12,528 bases of DNA from Deltaproteobacteria bacterium. GTDB taxonomy: Bacteria > Bdellovibrionota > UBA1018. The stretch covers positions 1 through 12,528 of the forward strand of contig JABDFB010000063.1 in the NCBI GenBank assembly GCA_013286765.1, read 5' to 3'. Position numbers and translations under genes: made by a program. Positions within the stretch are counted from its first letter, which is position 1; every line of letters starts with the position of its first letter. A model generated the notes under the pieces. That model was not told the origin of the DNA and searched no databases. It saw only the letters and a program-made list of their open reading frames with translations. This document shows, one piece after another, positions 1-6,393 of the stretch.

Positions 1-120
1 TTTGGGAATCACCGACTCTTCCTGTTCAAAAGACGTCTCCGGATCTGCAGCAAGGGAGATATGGCCGAATAGAAGCGAGAGAATGGTCATCGATGCTATT
101 AGCTTTCCACGTACAAACAT
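1..120 (-). CDS. Exported protein, 5' end only (signal peptide and first mature residues)
   Basis: This partial gene runs off the left edge, leaving 40 codons. The start is ATG at 118-120, with GGAG eight bases upstream (129-132 on the plus strand). The product begins MFVRGKLIASMTILSLLFGH and continues ISLAADPETSFEQEE. It has a basic N-terminus, a hydrophobic core at about residues 8-22 and a likely signal peptidase I site after SLA or LAA, so the protein is probably exported to the periplasm or beyond. The mature part starts acidic. Its function cannot be told from 40 residues. It is transcribed away from the DUF2400 gene, with only 15 bases between the two start codons. Confidence 0.75.
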   Translation of the reverse strand, partial: MFVRGKLIASMTILSLLFGHISLAADPETSFEQEESVIPK

Positions 121-135
121 TGTAGATTCTCCAAC

Positions 136-1095
136 GTGTTACCACTCCGAAGGTTCTTGGATCAATTGCAAACAAGTTATCACCGGACTGAGCTTCTGTC
201 CTCAGATCCCTTAGAATTTGTTTACCATTTTGATGATCCATGGGACCGAGAAGCTGTGGGACTGATAGCGGCTGTTTTAGCGTATGGCAACGTCAAACAG
301 ATCAGAAAATCCATTCAAGAGGCCCTTTCTCGAATCCACAGTGTAAGTTCGAGCCCCCAAGAATTCGTCCGTGGTCTGTCCAAACCAAAATTTAGGCACC
401 GGGCACTCCATTTATTTGAAAGATATGTCCATCGCTTCAATAGTGGTTCGGATTTGGTGGCATTACTTGTTTTACTAAATGGGAGCTGGTTAAAGCACGG
501 ATCTCTAGGGAGCCATCTCTTGACCTTTCTTCAACCAGAAGACAGCCATTTTGGTCATGCGTTGACCCTGCTCTTCGAGGATTGGGAAACCTACGACCTT
601 CAAGTCACTCCCAGCGACCGCTTTGCTTTTTTACTCACTTCTCCAAAAAACGGAAGCTGCTGCAAACGCTGGTGTATGTATCTACGATGGATGGTCCGCA
701 ACGACGGGGTAGATCCGGGAGTTTGGACGAGACCTAGCCAACTAACTATTACCTTTCCAAAAAACCGTAAATTCCGAACGGACCAACTGATTATGCCCCT
801 GGATACGCACACGGGGCGAATTACACAATATCTGGGACTTGCGTCGCGTAAAGCAATTGACTGGAAAACTGCCCTCGAGGTAACCGAAAACCTAAAACTA
901 CTAGATCCCGATGACCCCACAAGGTATGATTTTGCCCTTTCTAGATTGGGGATTTTAGATATTTGCCAACGGGTCTATCGTGAGGAGATTTGCAAAAAAT
1001 GCCAGCTTCTACCCGCCTGTCAATTCGCACACGAGCACTCAAGACAGCACTTGCGGTCTACGCCGTCGCCACGCTTGTCTCAATGGCGGCCATGA
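136..1095 (+). CDS. TIGR02757/DUF2400 family protein with an EndoIII-like C-terminal signature
   Basis: This 319-residue protein matches my knowledge of the TIGR02757 (DUF2400) family, whose function is not established. Family-like stretches are DPLEFVYHF (24-32), IAAVLAYGNVKQI (44-56), RWMVRNDGVDPGVW (184-197) and PLDTH (221-225). The end carries four cysteines, C277, C286, C289 and C295, spaced C-X8-C-X2-C-X5-C. DNA glycosylases of the endonuclease III type have a catalytic VDTH motif followed by C-X6-C-X2-C-X5-C that binds a 4Fe-4S cluster, so I infer a distant HhH-GPD-like fold. No reaction is demonstrated. The GTG start at 136 is the first possible in the frame, because TAG stands at 100-102, and it lacks a clear ribosome binding site; TTG at 157 is an alternative. 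The last 97 bases overlap the next gene, and residues 296-319 look like an unconserved tail. Confidence 0.85.
   Translation: MLPLRRFLDQLQTSYHRTELLSSDPLEFVYHFDDPWDREAVGLIAAVLAYGNVKQIRKSIQEALSRIHSVSSSPQEFVRGLSKPKFRHRALHLFERYVHRFNSGSDLVALLVLLNGSWLKHGSLGSHLLTFLQPEDSHFGHALTLLFEDWETYDLQVTPSDRFAFLLTSPKNGSCCKRWCMYLRWMVRNDGVDPGVWTRPSQLTITFPKNRKFRTDQLIMPLDTHTGRITQYLGLASRKAIDWKTALEVTENLKLLDPDDPTRYDFALSRLGILDICQRVYREEICKKCQLLPACQFAHEHSRQHLRSTPSPRLSQWRP
983..987 (+). promoter_or_regulatory. Ribosome binding site deciding the ligase-like gene start
   Basis: AGGAG lies 11 bases before ATG 999, inside the end of the DUF2400 gene. It favours ATG 999 over TTG 990 (too close) and over ATG 1083 or ATG 1092, which have no good site. 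ATG 1092 would form an ATGA junction with the DUF2400 stop, so it stays a possible alternative. Confidence 0.55.
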
Positions 1096-2228
1096 GCATC
1101 GCCGCCGCTCTATTGATTCTAGTTATCTTATTCCAATTTTCGAGCTTCCAAGAATTGAAATCCAGAGTTTGTTCGGAAATAAAAAAGCCCGCCTCTAAAA
1201 TGTACTTTGCTCTTTCCTGCCTCTTGACTCTGGCATGCGCCACTAGTCTGCTTTTTGCGAAGCTCTATCCTATGGGCTATGGCGGGGAGTTCGTTAACGT
1301 CCATTTTTTTAGAGACATGGCGAAAGTCTGGTACTTCTTCTGGCCTCTCTTATTAGTCATAGGACTCAAACAACTCGACGAAAAGGACCAGCATTCGGTC
1401 TTTAAATCTTGGTTGGCTGGATTCTTTATCTTGTCTTTGATTGGCATCCTACAACACTTTATCGGTTGGCCGAGACCGCAGTTTATTCCGACGCAGCCAA
1501 ACTACTTTCATACTACCCTCTTTCTGGGCCACCATCTCTCGGTGGCAAGCATTTTTATTTTTCCGTTTTTTATGTCTCTAGATATGGTCTGGCAGTCTCG
1601 ACACAAAAAAAGATTCCCTCTCACCTGTTGTGTCGCTGCGGCGGGCCTCCTAGCTTTATTTTTCACCTATTCCAGAATGCTTTGGATCGCGCTGCCAGTC
1701 GGGCTCTTCGTATGGATTCTGTTAAGGCTCAAAGGCAAGCGCAGAGTATGGGTTGCACTTATAGCTATGATCGCAGCGTTTGCATTCTTCCAAAATTCGA
1801 CGATCCAGCTCAGATTCAAAGATGCGATGGGAGTACAAACACGCTTCGACCTCTGGCAAGCAAATTTGGAATTTTTTAAAGCTCGTCCCCTAACAGGTGT
1901 GGGCTGGCATCACAATCTCGAACTATCAGGCTTTTATCTGCAGGAAAAAACCCATTCAAAAGATGTCTTTAGTGGACACGCCCACAATAATCTCTTGGAC
2001 GTTCTTAGTACCTTAGGTCTTTTCGGTTTGTTCAGTATATTGCTTTGGTATGGATTTTTGATTTTCGCGGTCCTCAAGCGGCAAAGAGATCTGAAACCGA
2101 TAGATTTCTCGAGAGGCTTGGCATGTGCGTGGATCGTATTTCACCTCAACGGCCTCACTCAGCTCAATCTGTGGGAAGCTAAGATCGAGCATCAAATAGC
2201 GTGGGTGATCGCATGGACGCTTCTATGA
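999..2228 (+). CDS. O-antigen ligase/polymerase family membrane protein (Wzy_C-type)
   Basis: This 409-residue polytopic inner-membrane protein has many hydrophobic segments, for example at about 14-47, 70-88, 108-124, 138-155, 180-195, 208-241, 250-264, 337-358 and 375-409. The hallmark of the WaaL/Wzy_C superfamily is visible as GHAHNNLLDVLSTLGLFGL (326-344), with H327 and H329 in the periplasmic loop region. It is preceded by TYSRMLWI (223-230) and LTGVGWHHN (298-306), all usual for the family. Such proteins transfer undecaprenyl-linked glycans to lipid A core or another acceptor, or polymerise repeat units; sequence alone does not say which. It is the first gene of a four-gene glycan operon. 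ATG 999 is chosen because of the AGGAG site and because it preserves the full first membrane segment, at the cost of a 97-base overlap with the upstream gene. Confidence 0.88.
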   Translation: MPASTRLSIRTRALKTALAVYAVATLVSMAAMSIAAALLILVILFQFSSFQELKSRVCSEIKKPASKMYFALSCLLTLACATSLLFAKLYPMGYGGEFVNVHFFRDMAKVWYFFWPLLLVIGLKQLDEKDQHSVFKSWLAGFFILSLIGILQHFIGWPRPQFIPTQPNYFHTTLFLGHHLSVASIFIFPFFMSLDMVWQSRHKKRFPLTCCVAAAGLLALFFTYSRMLWIALPVGLFVWILLRLKGKRRVWVALIAMIAAFAFFQNSTIQLRFKDAMGVQTRFDLWQANLEFFKARPLTGVGWHHNLELSGFYLQEKTHSKDVFSGHAHNNLLDVLSTLGLFGLFSILLWYGFLIFAVLKRQRDLKPIDFSRGLACAWIVFHLNGLTQLNLWEAKIEHQIAWVIAWTLL

Positions 2229-3325
2229 AGCCGAAAATTATGCCAAGAATCCTAGTTGATGCGAGAATGGTTGGCCCAATCCCCCACGGGATATCCCGGT
2301 ATGTTAGTTACCTTGCTCAAGCGCTCAAAGAACTGGAAAAAAGCCGCGGCCTGACCTATCGAGTTACGTTTTTGGTAAATCAAGACTTTCCCCATCACCA
2401 CTTTTTCTCTTTTGAAATACTACGACTCAAGTCAAAGTTTCTAAGTGCTCGAGAGATGACGGAAATTCCAAGAACTCTTGCAAATGCAAAAGCAGATCTT
2501 TACCACAGCCCATCGTTCTCCAGTCTCTTCACCTGTCCGTGCCCGAGTATGGTTACCGTTCACGATTTGAATCATCTGCATTATGGAAATCTTCCCAAGA
2601 AACTCTATTACAAAATTCTTCTCAAAAAGTTCGCACTCGAGTCACGTGCCATTATTACAGTATCGGAATTTTCGCGGCGGGAGTTATCTGATTGGCTGAA
2701 GGTTCCCGATGAGCGAATAGAGATTGTATATAATGTAATTGGAGAACCCACAGAAAACCCAAAAGACACATCCCTTTTGAAGAAGCACGGACTTGAACCA
2801 GGGAGCTTTTTTTTCTGTCTCTCCAATCCCAAACCTCATAAGAACTTAAACAAGTTGACGGAAGCTTACCGACTCTTTACAGCGCAGAAAAAAGAACCGT
2901 GGCCATTGGTGATCACCGTCGATCCTCAGTTTATCTCCGGCTCCAAATCGATCAAATCAATCGGTTCGCTGCCTGAAAACGAAACTGCCATTCTTCTAAA
3001 AAGCGCAGCCGGGGCTTTTTTTCCATCGCGCTACGAGGGCTTTGGTCTGCCACCGGTTGAAGCCGCTGTCGCAGGCATCCCAATCGCCGTTTCACAAATT
3101 CCGCCCCATCGAGAGGGCCTAGGAGACCTTAAACCATGGGAGGCTTTTTGGGCTGATCCCGATGATATCCACGGCTGGGTAAGCGCTTTCCACAAAATAT
3201 CCCGAAATGAAATCACTGCCCCATCTGCCGAGAGTCGACAGAAAATTCTAGACAGATTCAATTTGAAACGAATGGGAGACCGTATGGACCAAATCTACAA
3301 ACGCGTGTTAGGTTTAGAGCCATGA
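2225..3325 (+). CDS. GT4-family glycosyltransferase
   Basis: This 366-residue cytoplasmic GT-B enzyme belongs to the GT4 family, which uses retaining chemistry on nucleotide-sugar donors. The N-terminal half shows VDARMVGPIPHGISRY (11-26), TVHDLNHLHYGN (111-122) and ITVSEFSRREL (144-154). The C-terminal donor-binding half shows NPKPHKNL (201-208) and PSRYEGFGLPPVEAAVAG (267-284), with E271 and E279 forming the EX7E motif. Length and architecture are ordinary. ATG 2225 overlaps the ligase-like stop (ATGA at 2225-2228), which suggests translational coupling. GTG 2201, ATG 2213 and ATG 2240 are alternatives in the same frame, and no strong ribosome binding site settles the choice. The donor and acceptor sugars cannot be read from the sequence; neighbouring genes make UDP-xylose and GDP-mannose plausible. 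Confidence 0.9.
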   Translation: MKPKIMPRILVDARMVGPIPHGISRYVSYLAQALKELEKSRGLTYRVTFLVNQDFPHHHFFSFEILRLKSKFLSAREMTEIPRTLANAKADLYHSPSFSSLFTCPCPSMVTVHDLNHLHYGNLPKKLYYKILLKKFALESRAIITVSEFSRRELSDWLKVPDERIEIVYNVIGEPTENPKDTSLLKKHGLEPGSFFFCLSNPKPHKNLNKLTEAYRLFTAQKKEPWPLVITVDPQFISGSKSIKSIGSLPENETAILLKSAAGAFFPSRYEGFGLPPVEAAVAGIPIAVSQIPPHREGLGDLKPWEAFWADPDDIHGWVSAFHKISRNEITAPSAESRQKILDRFNLKRMGDRMDQIYKRVLGLEP

Positions 3326-4275
3326 AGCATGTCATTATTACCGGCGGTGCCGGTTTCATAGGTTCGCATCTTTGTGAGCGCTTTCTAAAGCTGGAGTATG
3401 CCGTCACTGCTATCGATAACCTGATAACCGGAAGAAAGTCGAATCTCGCTAACGCCCTTCAAAGCCCGTACTTCACTTTTATCGAGCAGGACATCTGTCA
3501 GCCTATCCGGGAAAGCACTGTCCCATTCCTAGCGACCCATGGACTAGATGGCATTTTTCATTTTGCGTGTCCAGCGAGTCCAACCGACTTTGACCGAATT
3601 CCCTTCGAAATTCTAGCAGTCGATTCGATTGGCACAATCCAAACAATCCGGCTTGCGCTCCAATACCAGAGTCGCTATGTCCTCGCCTCCACTTCAGAAG
3701 TCTATGGGGATCCACTAGTTCATCCACAAAAAGAAGACTACTGGGGAAATGTTAACCCCATCGGGCCACGCGCTTGTTATGATGAAACCAAACGCTTTGC
3801 AGAAGCCTATGTCAGCACAGCAATTAGACATAAGGGACTTAACGGGAGAATCTCAAGAATTTTTAATACCTACGGTCCTAGGATGAAACTAGACGATGGC
3901 AGACTCGTTCCTGAACTGTGCCGGCAACTCATCAGAGATCAAAATCTGACCATTCACGGCGATGGATTTCAAACGCGGAGTTTTTGTTTTGTCTCCGATC
4001 TCGTCGATGGAATTGTTCGCCTTTACGAAAGCGGAGTGCAAGACCCAGTCAATCTAGGTAATCCCGAAGAACATACCATCCTGACCTTTAGTGAAATTCT
4101 GTCTGAGCTCGCCGGTAAAACGCCAACTGTTAAACATCTCCCCAAACGACCTGACGATCCTCGAAAACGTTGTCCCGATATTACGCGAGCAACCGAACTT
4201 TTAGGCTGGTCGCCAAGAGTCTCGTTAAGAGAAGGACTTCAGGTAACGTTAGACTACTTTAGGACTCAACTGTGA
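3322..4275 (+). CDS. uxs: UDP-glucuronate decarboxylase (UDP-xylose synthase)
   Basis: This 317-residue cytoplasmic short-chain dehydrogenase/reductase-type enzyme is predicted to convert UDP-glucuronate to UDP-xylose and CO2 with bound NAD. The Rossmann motif GGAGFIGSH is at 8-16. The UXS-type stretches are ACPASP (82-87), STSEVYGDP (123-131, with acidic E126), WGNVNPIGPRACYDETKR (141-158, with the Y153-X3-K157 pair) and IFNTYGPRM (180-188). GDGFQTRSF and PDDPRKRCPDI follow. These match UXS more closely than UDP-glucose 4-epimerase or dTDP-glucose dehydratase. There is no N-terminal membrane anchor, unlike animal UXS. ATG 3322 overlaps the preceding TGA (ATGA at 3322-3325), and the end overlaps the next gene by four bases. 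In the operon it probably supplies a pentose donor to the flanking GT4 enzymes. Confidence 0.92.
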   Translation: MKHVIITGGAGFIGSHLCERFLKLEYAVTAIDNLITGRKSNLANALQSPYFTFIEQDICQPIRESTVPFLATHGLDGIFHFACPASPTDFDRIPFEILAVDSIGTIQTIRLALQYQSRYVLASTSEVYGDPLVHPQKEDYWGNVNPIGPRACYDETKRFAEAYVSTAIRHKGLNGRISRIFNTYGPRMKLDDGRLVPELCRQLIRDQNLTIHGDGFQTRSFCFVSDLVDGIVRLYESGVQDPVNLGNPEEHTILTFSEILSELAGKTPTVKHLPKRPDDPRKRCPDITRATELLGWSPRVSLREGLQVTLDYFRTQL

Positions 4276-5426
4276 CGCGAGTTGCGATTGTTCATGATTG
4301 GCTCACCGGAATGCGGGGTGGTGAGATTGTTTTGGAAGCAATAGCGGAATTATTTCTACGAGCAGACCTCTTTACATTGCTCTATATTCCAAACAGAATA
4401 TCACCTGAAATTGCTAGACTAAAGAGACATACCAGCTGGCTACAACGCGTTTCGTTTGCAGAAAAAAAATACCGGTATTTCTTGCCACTAATGCCGTCGA
4501 TGATCGAGAAATTTGATTTGTCGGACTTCGATCTTATTATTTCTTCCTCCCATTGTGTAGCGAAGGGAATCAAAAAACCTGCTGGAGCGGTTCACATTAG
4601 CTATGTGCACGCTCCTATGCGATATATTTGGACTCGGTACGACGACTACTTCGGAGCATCTCGTGCCTCACTGTCGACTCGCATTGCCGCCAAACTCTTT
4701 CGAAACTATCTAAAAAAATGGGATCTGCAAACTAGTACTTCGAAACGAATTGATGCAATGCTCGCCAATAGTCAATTTATCGCAGATCAAATACACTCTA
4801 TTTATGGCCGGACTGCTCAGGTCATTCACCCCTTTGCGAATCTCAAGCGATTTACCCTGCCCCGTAAACCCGGTCGAAATTATTTAATGGTCACTGCCTT
4901 CGCACCTTATAAACGAGTGGACTTGGCGGTCGAAGCTTTTAATCAACTCAAACTTCCTCTACTGATTGTTGGTGGTGGACAGGACAATGAACGCCTTAAG
5001 AAGCTTGCGGGACCAACCGTTGAATTCTTGGGTGGCCTAGGCAATTCTGCGGTTTCGGACCTCTACTCCAAATGCAGAGCTTTCGTCTTTCCAGGAGTAG
5101 AAGATTTTGGCATTACGCCTGTGGAAGCAATGTCGGCAGGAGCCCCTGTGATTGCCTTCGCTGAAGGTGGTGTCACTGAGACTGTCACAGAAAAAACCGG
5201 TATTTTCTTTACGGCCCAAACAGTCGAAAAGCTGAAAGAAGCCATTCTCAAGATGGAATCAGGCCAGTACGTTTTTTCTGAACAAGCTTGTCGTACTAGA
5301 GCATCCCACTTTTCTAAACAAAGATTTCAAACTCAGTTTCTAGACGCAACAAGAAAAGCCTGGCGAGACGCAGGAAAAAATCCGGAAGACTTAGAAAAAT
5401 CTATAAGTCTACCGGCTCAAGACTAG
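4272..5426 (+). CDS. GT4-family glycosyltransferase, WbaZ-like (possible mannosyltransferase)
   Basis: This 384-residue GT-B enzyme is from a GT4 subgroup that often includes O-antigen mannosyltransferases such as WbaZ. The start motif VHDWLTGMRGGE (7-18) is the glycine-rich acceptor-domain loop. SSSHCVAKGI (91-100) and YVHAPMRYIW (111-120) are subgroup-typical. APYKRVD (211-217) and GVEDFGITPVEAMSAG (275-290) lie in the donor domain, with E277 and E285 as the EX7E pair. GTG 4272 overlaps the stop of the decarboxylase gene (GTGA at 4272-4275), so coupled translation is likely. The mannose assignment is inference, helped only by the GDP-mannose genes at 10202-11642. The last 26 bases overlap the convergent kinase gene on the other strand. 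Confidence 0.9.
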   Translation: MTRVAIVHDWLTGMRGGEIVLEAIAELFLRADLFTLLYIPNRISPEIARLKRHTSWLQRVSFAEKKYRYFLPLMPSMIEKFDLSDFDLIISSSHCVAKGIKKPAGAVHISYVHAPMRYIWTRYDDYFGASRASLSTRIAAKLFRNYLKKWDLQTSTSKRIDAMLANSQFIADQIHSIYGRTAQVIHPFANLKRFTLPRKPGRNYLMVTAFAPYKRVDLAVEAFNQLKLPLLIVGGGQDNERLKKLAGPTVEFLGGLGNSAVSDLYSKCRAFVFPGVEDFGITPVEAMSAGAPVIAFAEGGVTETVTEKTGIFFTAQTVEKLKEAILKMESGQYVFSEQACRTRASHFSKQRFQTQFLDATRKAWRDAGKNPEDLEKSISLPAQD

Positions 5427-6360
5427 TCATTCGAAGCAGCGATTTTTGTCGAGCAACGAGCTCGTGTTGATTCAGACGGGTAAGCCGATGAAAACCAAAG
5501 TCCTCAACAATAAAACTTGCCATAACACATCCGTTTAAAACGGCTCTTCTTAATAACATATCCCAAGCTTTTGGGTCCGTACGCGCCATATCACGATCGA
5601 CTCGAGCCTCAGCCAAGAAACCCATAAAGGCACCCGCAAAACTATCGCCCGCGCCCGTGGGATCTATAACTTGACGCACGGGAAAAGAAGGCGCAATAAA
5701 AACATTCTCTCCATTCAAAAGCATCGCCCCGTATTCACCACGTTTAATAATAACTACCGAGGGTCCCATTTTTTGAATCATCTCAGCAGCGCTCAGAGAA
5801 TTCTTTTCACCGGTCAATAAGAAAGCTTCACCCTCGTTAATGGACAATATATCGATTCTCTTCAAGATTTTTCGGACTTCTTCAGGCTTACCTGTAATCC
5901 AGAAATTCATAGTGTCACAGGCTACTAGTTTAGGGGACCTAACCTGATCCAAAACACTCAGTTGAAGAACGGGATCAATATTTGCCAGAAAAACATACTG
6001 CGCCCCACGATGCTGTTCACTCAGCTCCGGATCAAAATGTTCAAAAACATTTAGGGCCGTGGACAGAGTCGTCGCTTCGTTCAAATCATAGGTGTAACTG
6101 CCAACCCAATGAAATGACTTGCCAGGGACTATTCTCACTCCGCTAACGTCGACCTTACGCGCTGCTAACCACTCCAGATGCGCTTCCGGAAAGTCTTGTC
6201 CCACAATTCCAACAACACTCACTGGAGCGTAAAACGAAGCTGCCACCGAAAAATGATTAGCGGCGCCGCCTAAAATTCGGTCTGCTTTGCCTGTAGGCGT
6301 TTGGACAGAGTCAAAAGCAAGAGATCCCACTGTAAGAATTGAATACGGTTGCTGAGCCAT
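5401..6360 (-). CDS. PfkB-family sugar kinase
   Basis: This 319-residue cytoplasmic ATP-dependent kinase belongs to the ribokinase/PfkB family. The N-terminal substrate region is GSLAFDSV (12-19) with the GG pair at 31-32 (LGGAANHFSVAAS). NEGEAF (175-180) precedes the second PfkB signature VIDPTGAGDSFAGAFMG (231-247), where D239 is the expected catalytic base and GAGD forms the anion hole. Length is normal. The substrate is not predictable; ribokinase, adenosine kinase-like and fructokinase activities all occur in this family. ATG 6360 is the first in-frame start after an in-frame TAA, but no ribosome binding site is close to it. It lies 33 bases after the upstream secreted-protein gene on the same strand, so co-transcription is possible. 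Its 3' end overlaps the convergent GT4 gene by 26 bases, leaving no room for a dedicated terminator between them. Confidence 0.9.
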   Translation of the reverse strand: MAQQPYSILTVGSLAFDSVQTPTGKADRILGGAANHFSVAASFYAPVSVVGIVGQDFPEAHLEWLAARKVDVSGVRIVPGKSFHWVGSYTYDLNEATTLSTALNVFEHFDPELSEQHRGAQYVFLANIDPVLQLSVLDQVRSPKLVACDTMNFWITGKPEEVRKILKRIDILSINEGEAFLLTGEKNSLSAAEMIQKMGPSVVIIKRGEYGAMLLNGENVFIAPSFPVRQVIDPTGAGDSFAGAFMGFLAEARVDRDMARTDPKAWDMLLRRAVLNGCVMASFIVEDFGFHRLTRLNQHELVARQKSLLRMTSLEPVDL

Positions 6361-6393
6361 GCACGACAGTTAAACTCAGAATAGCCTTCTTGT

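Noticed and set aside
26..241. Minus-strand open frame of 71 codons
   Set aside because: It overlaps the signal-peptide gene start and the DUF2400 gene, and its translation shows no motif; the adjacent frame with a signal peptide and ribosome binding site is far better supported.
600..920. Minus-strand open frame opposite the DUF2400 gene
   Set aside because: Its translation is rich in Ser and Arg without motifs and it runs antisense to the conserved part of the DUF2400 protein.
1409..1879. Plus-strand open frame of 156 codons inside the ligase-like gene
   Set aside because: It lies entirely within a well-supported membrane protein gene in another frame and shows no family motif or ribosome binding site.
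5401..6360. Assignment of the PfkB kinase as the heptose kinase HldE/RfaE
   Set aside because: There is no fused nucleotidyltransferase domain and the signature DPTGAGDSF is generic; no heptose pathway neighbours are present.
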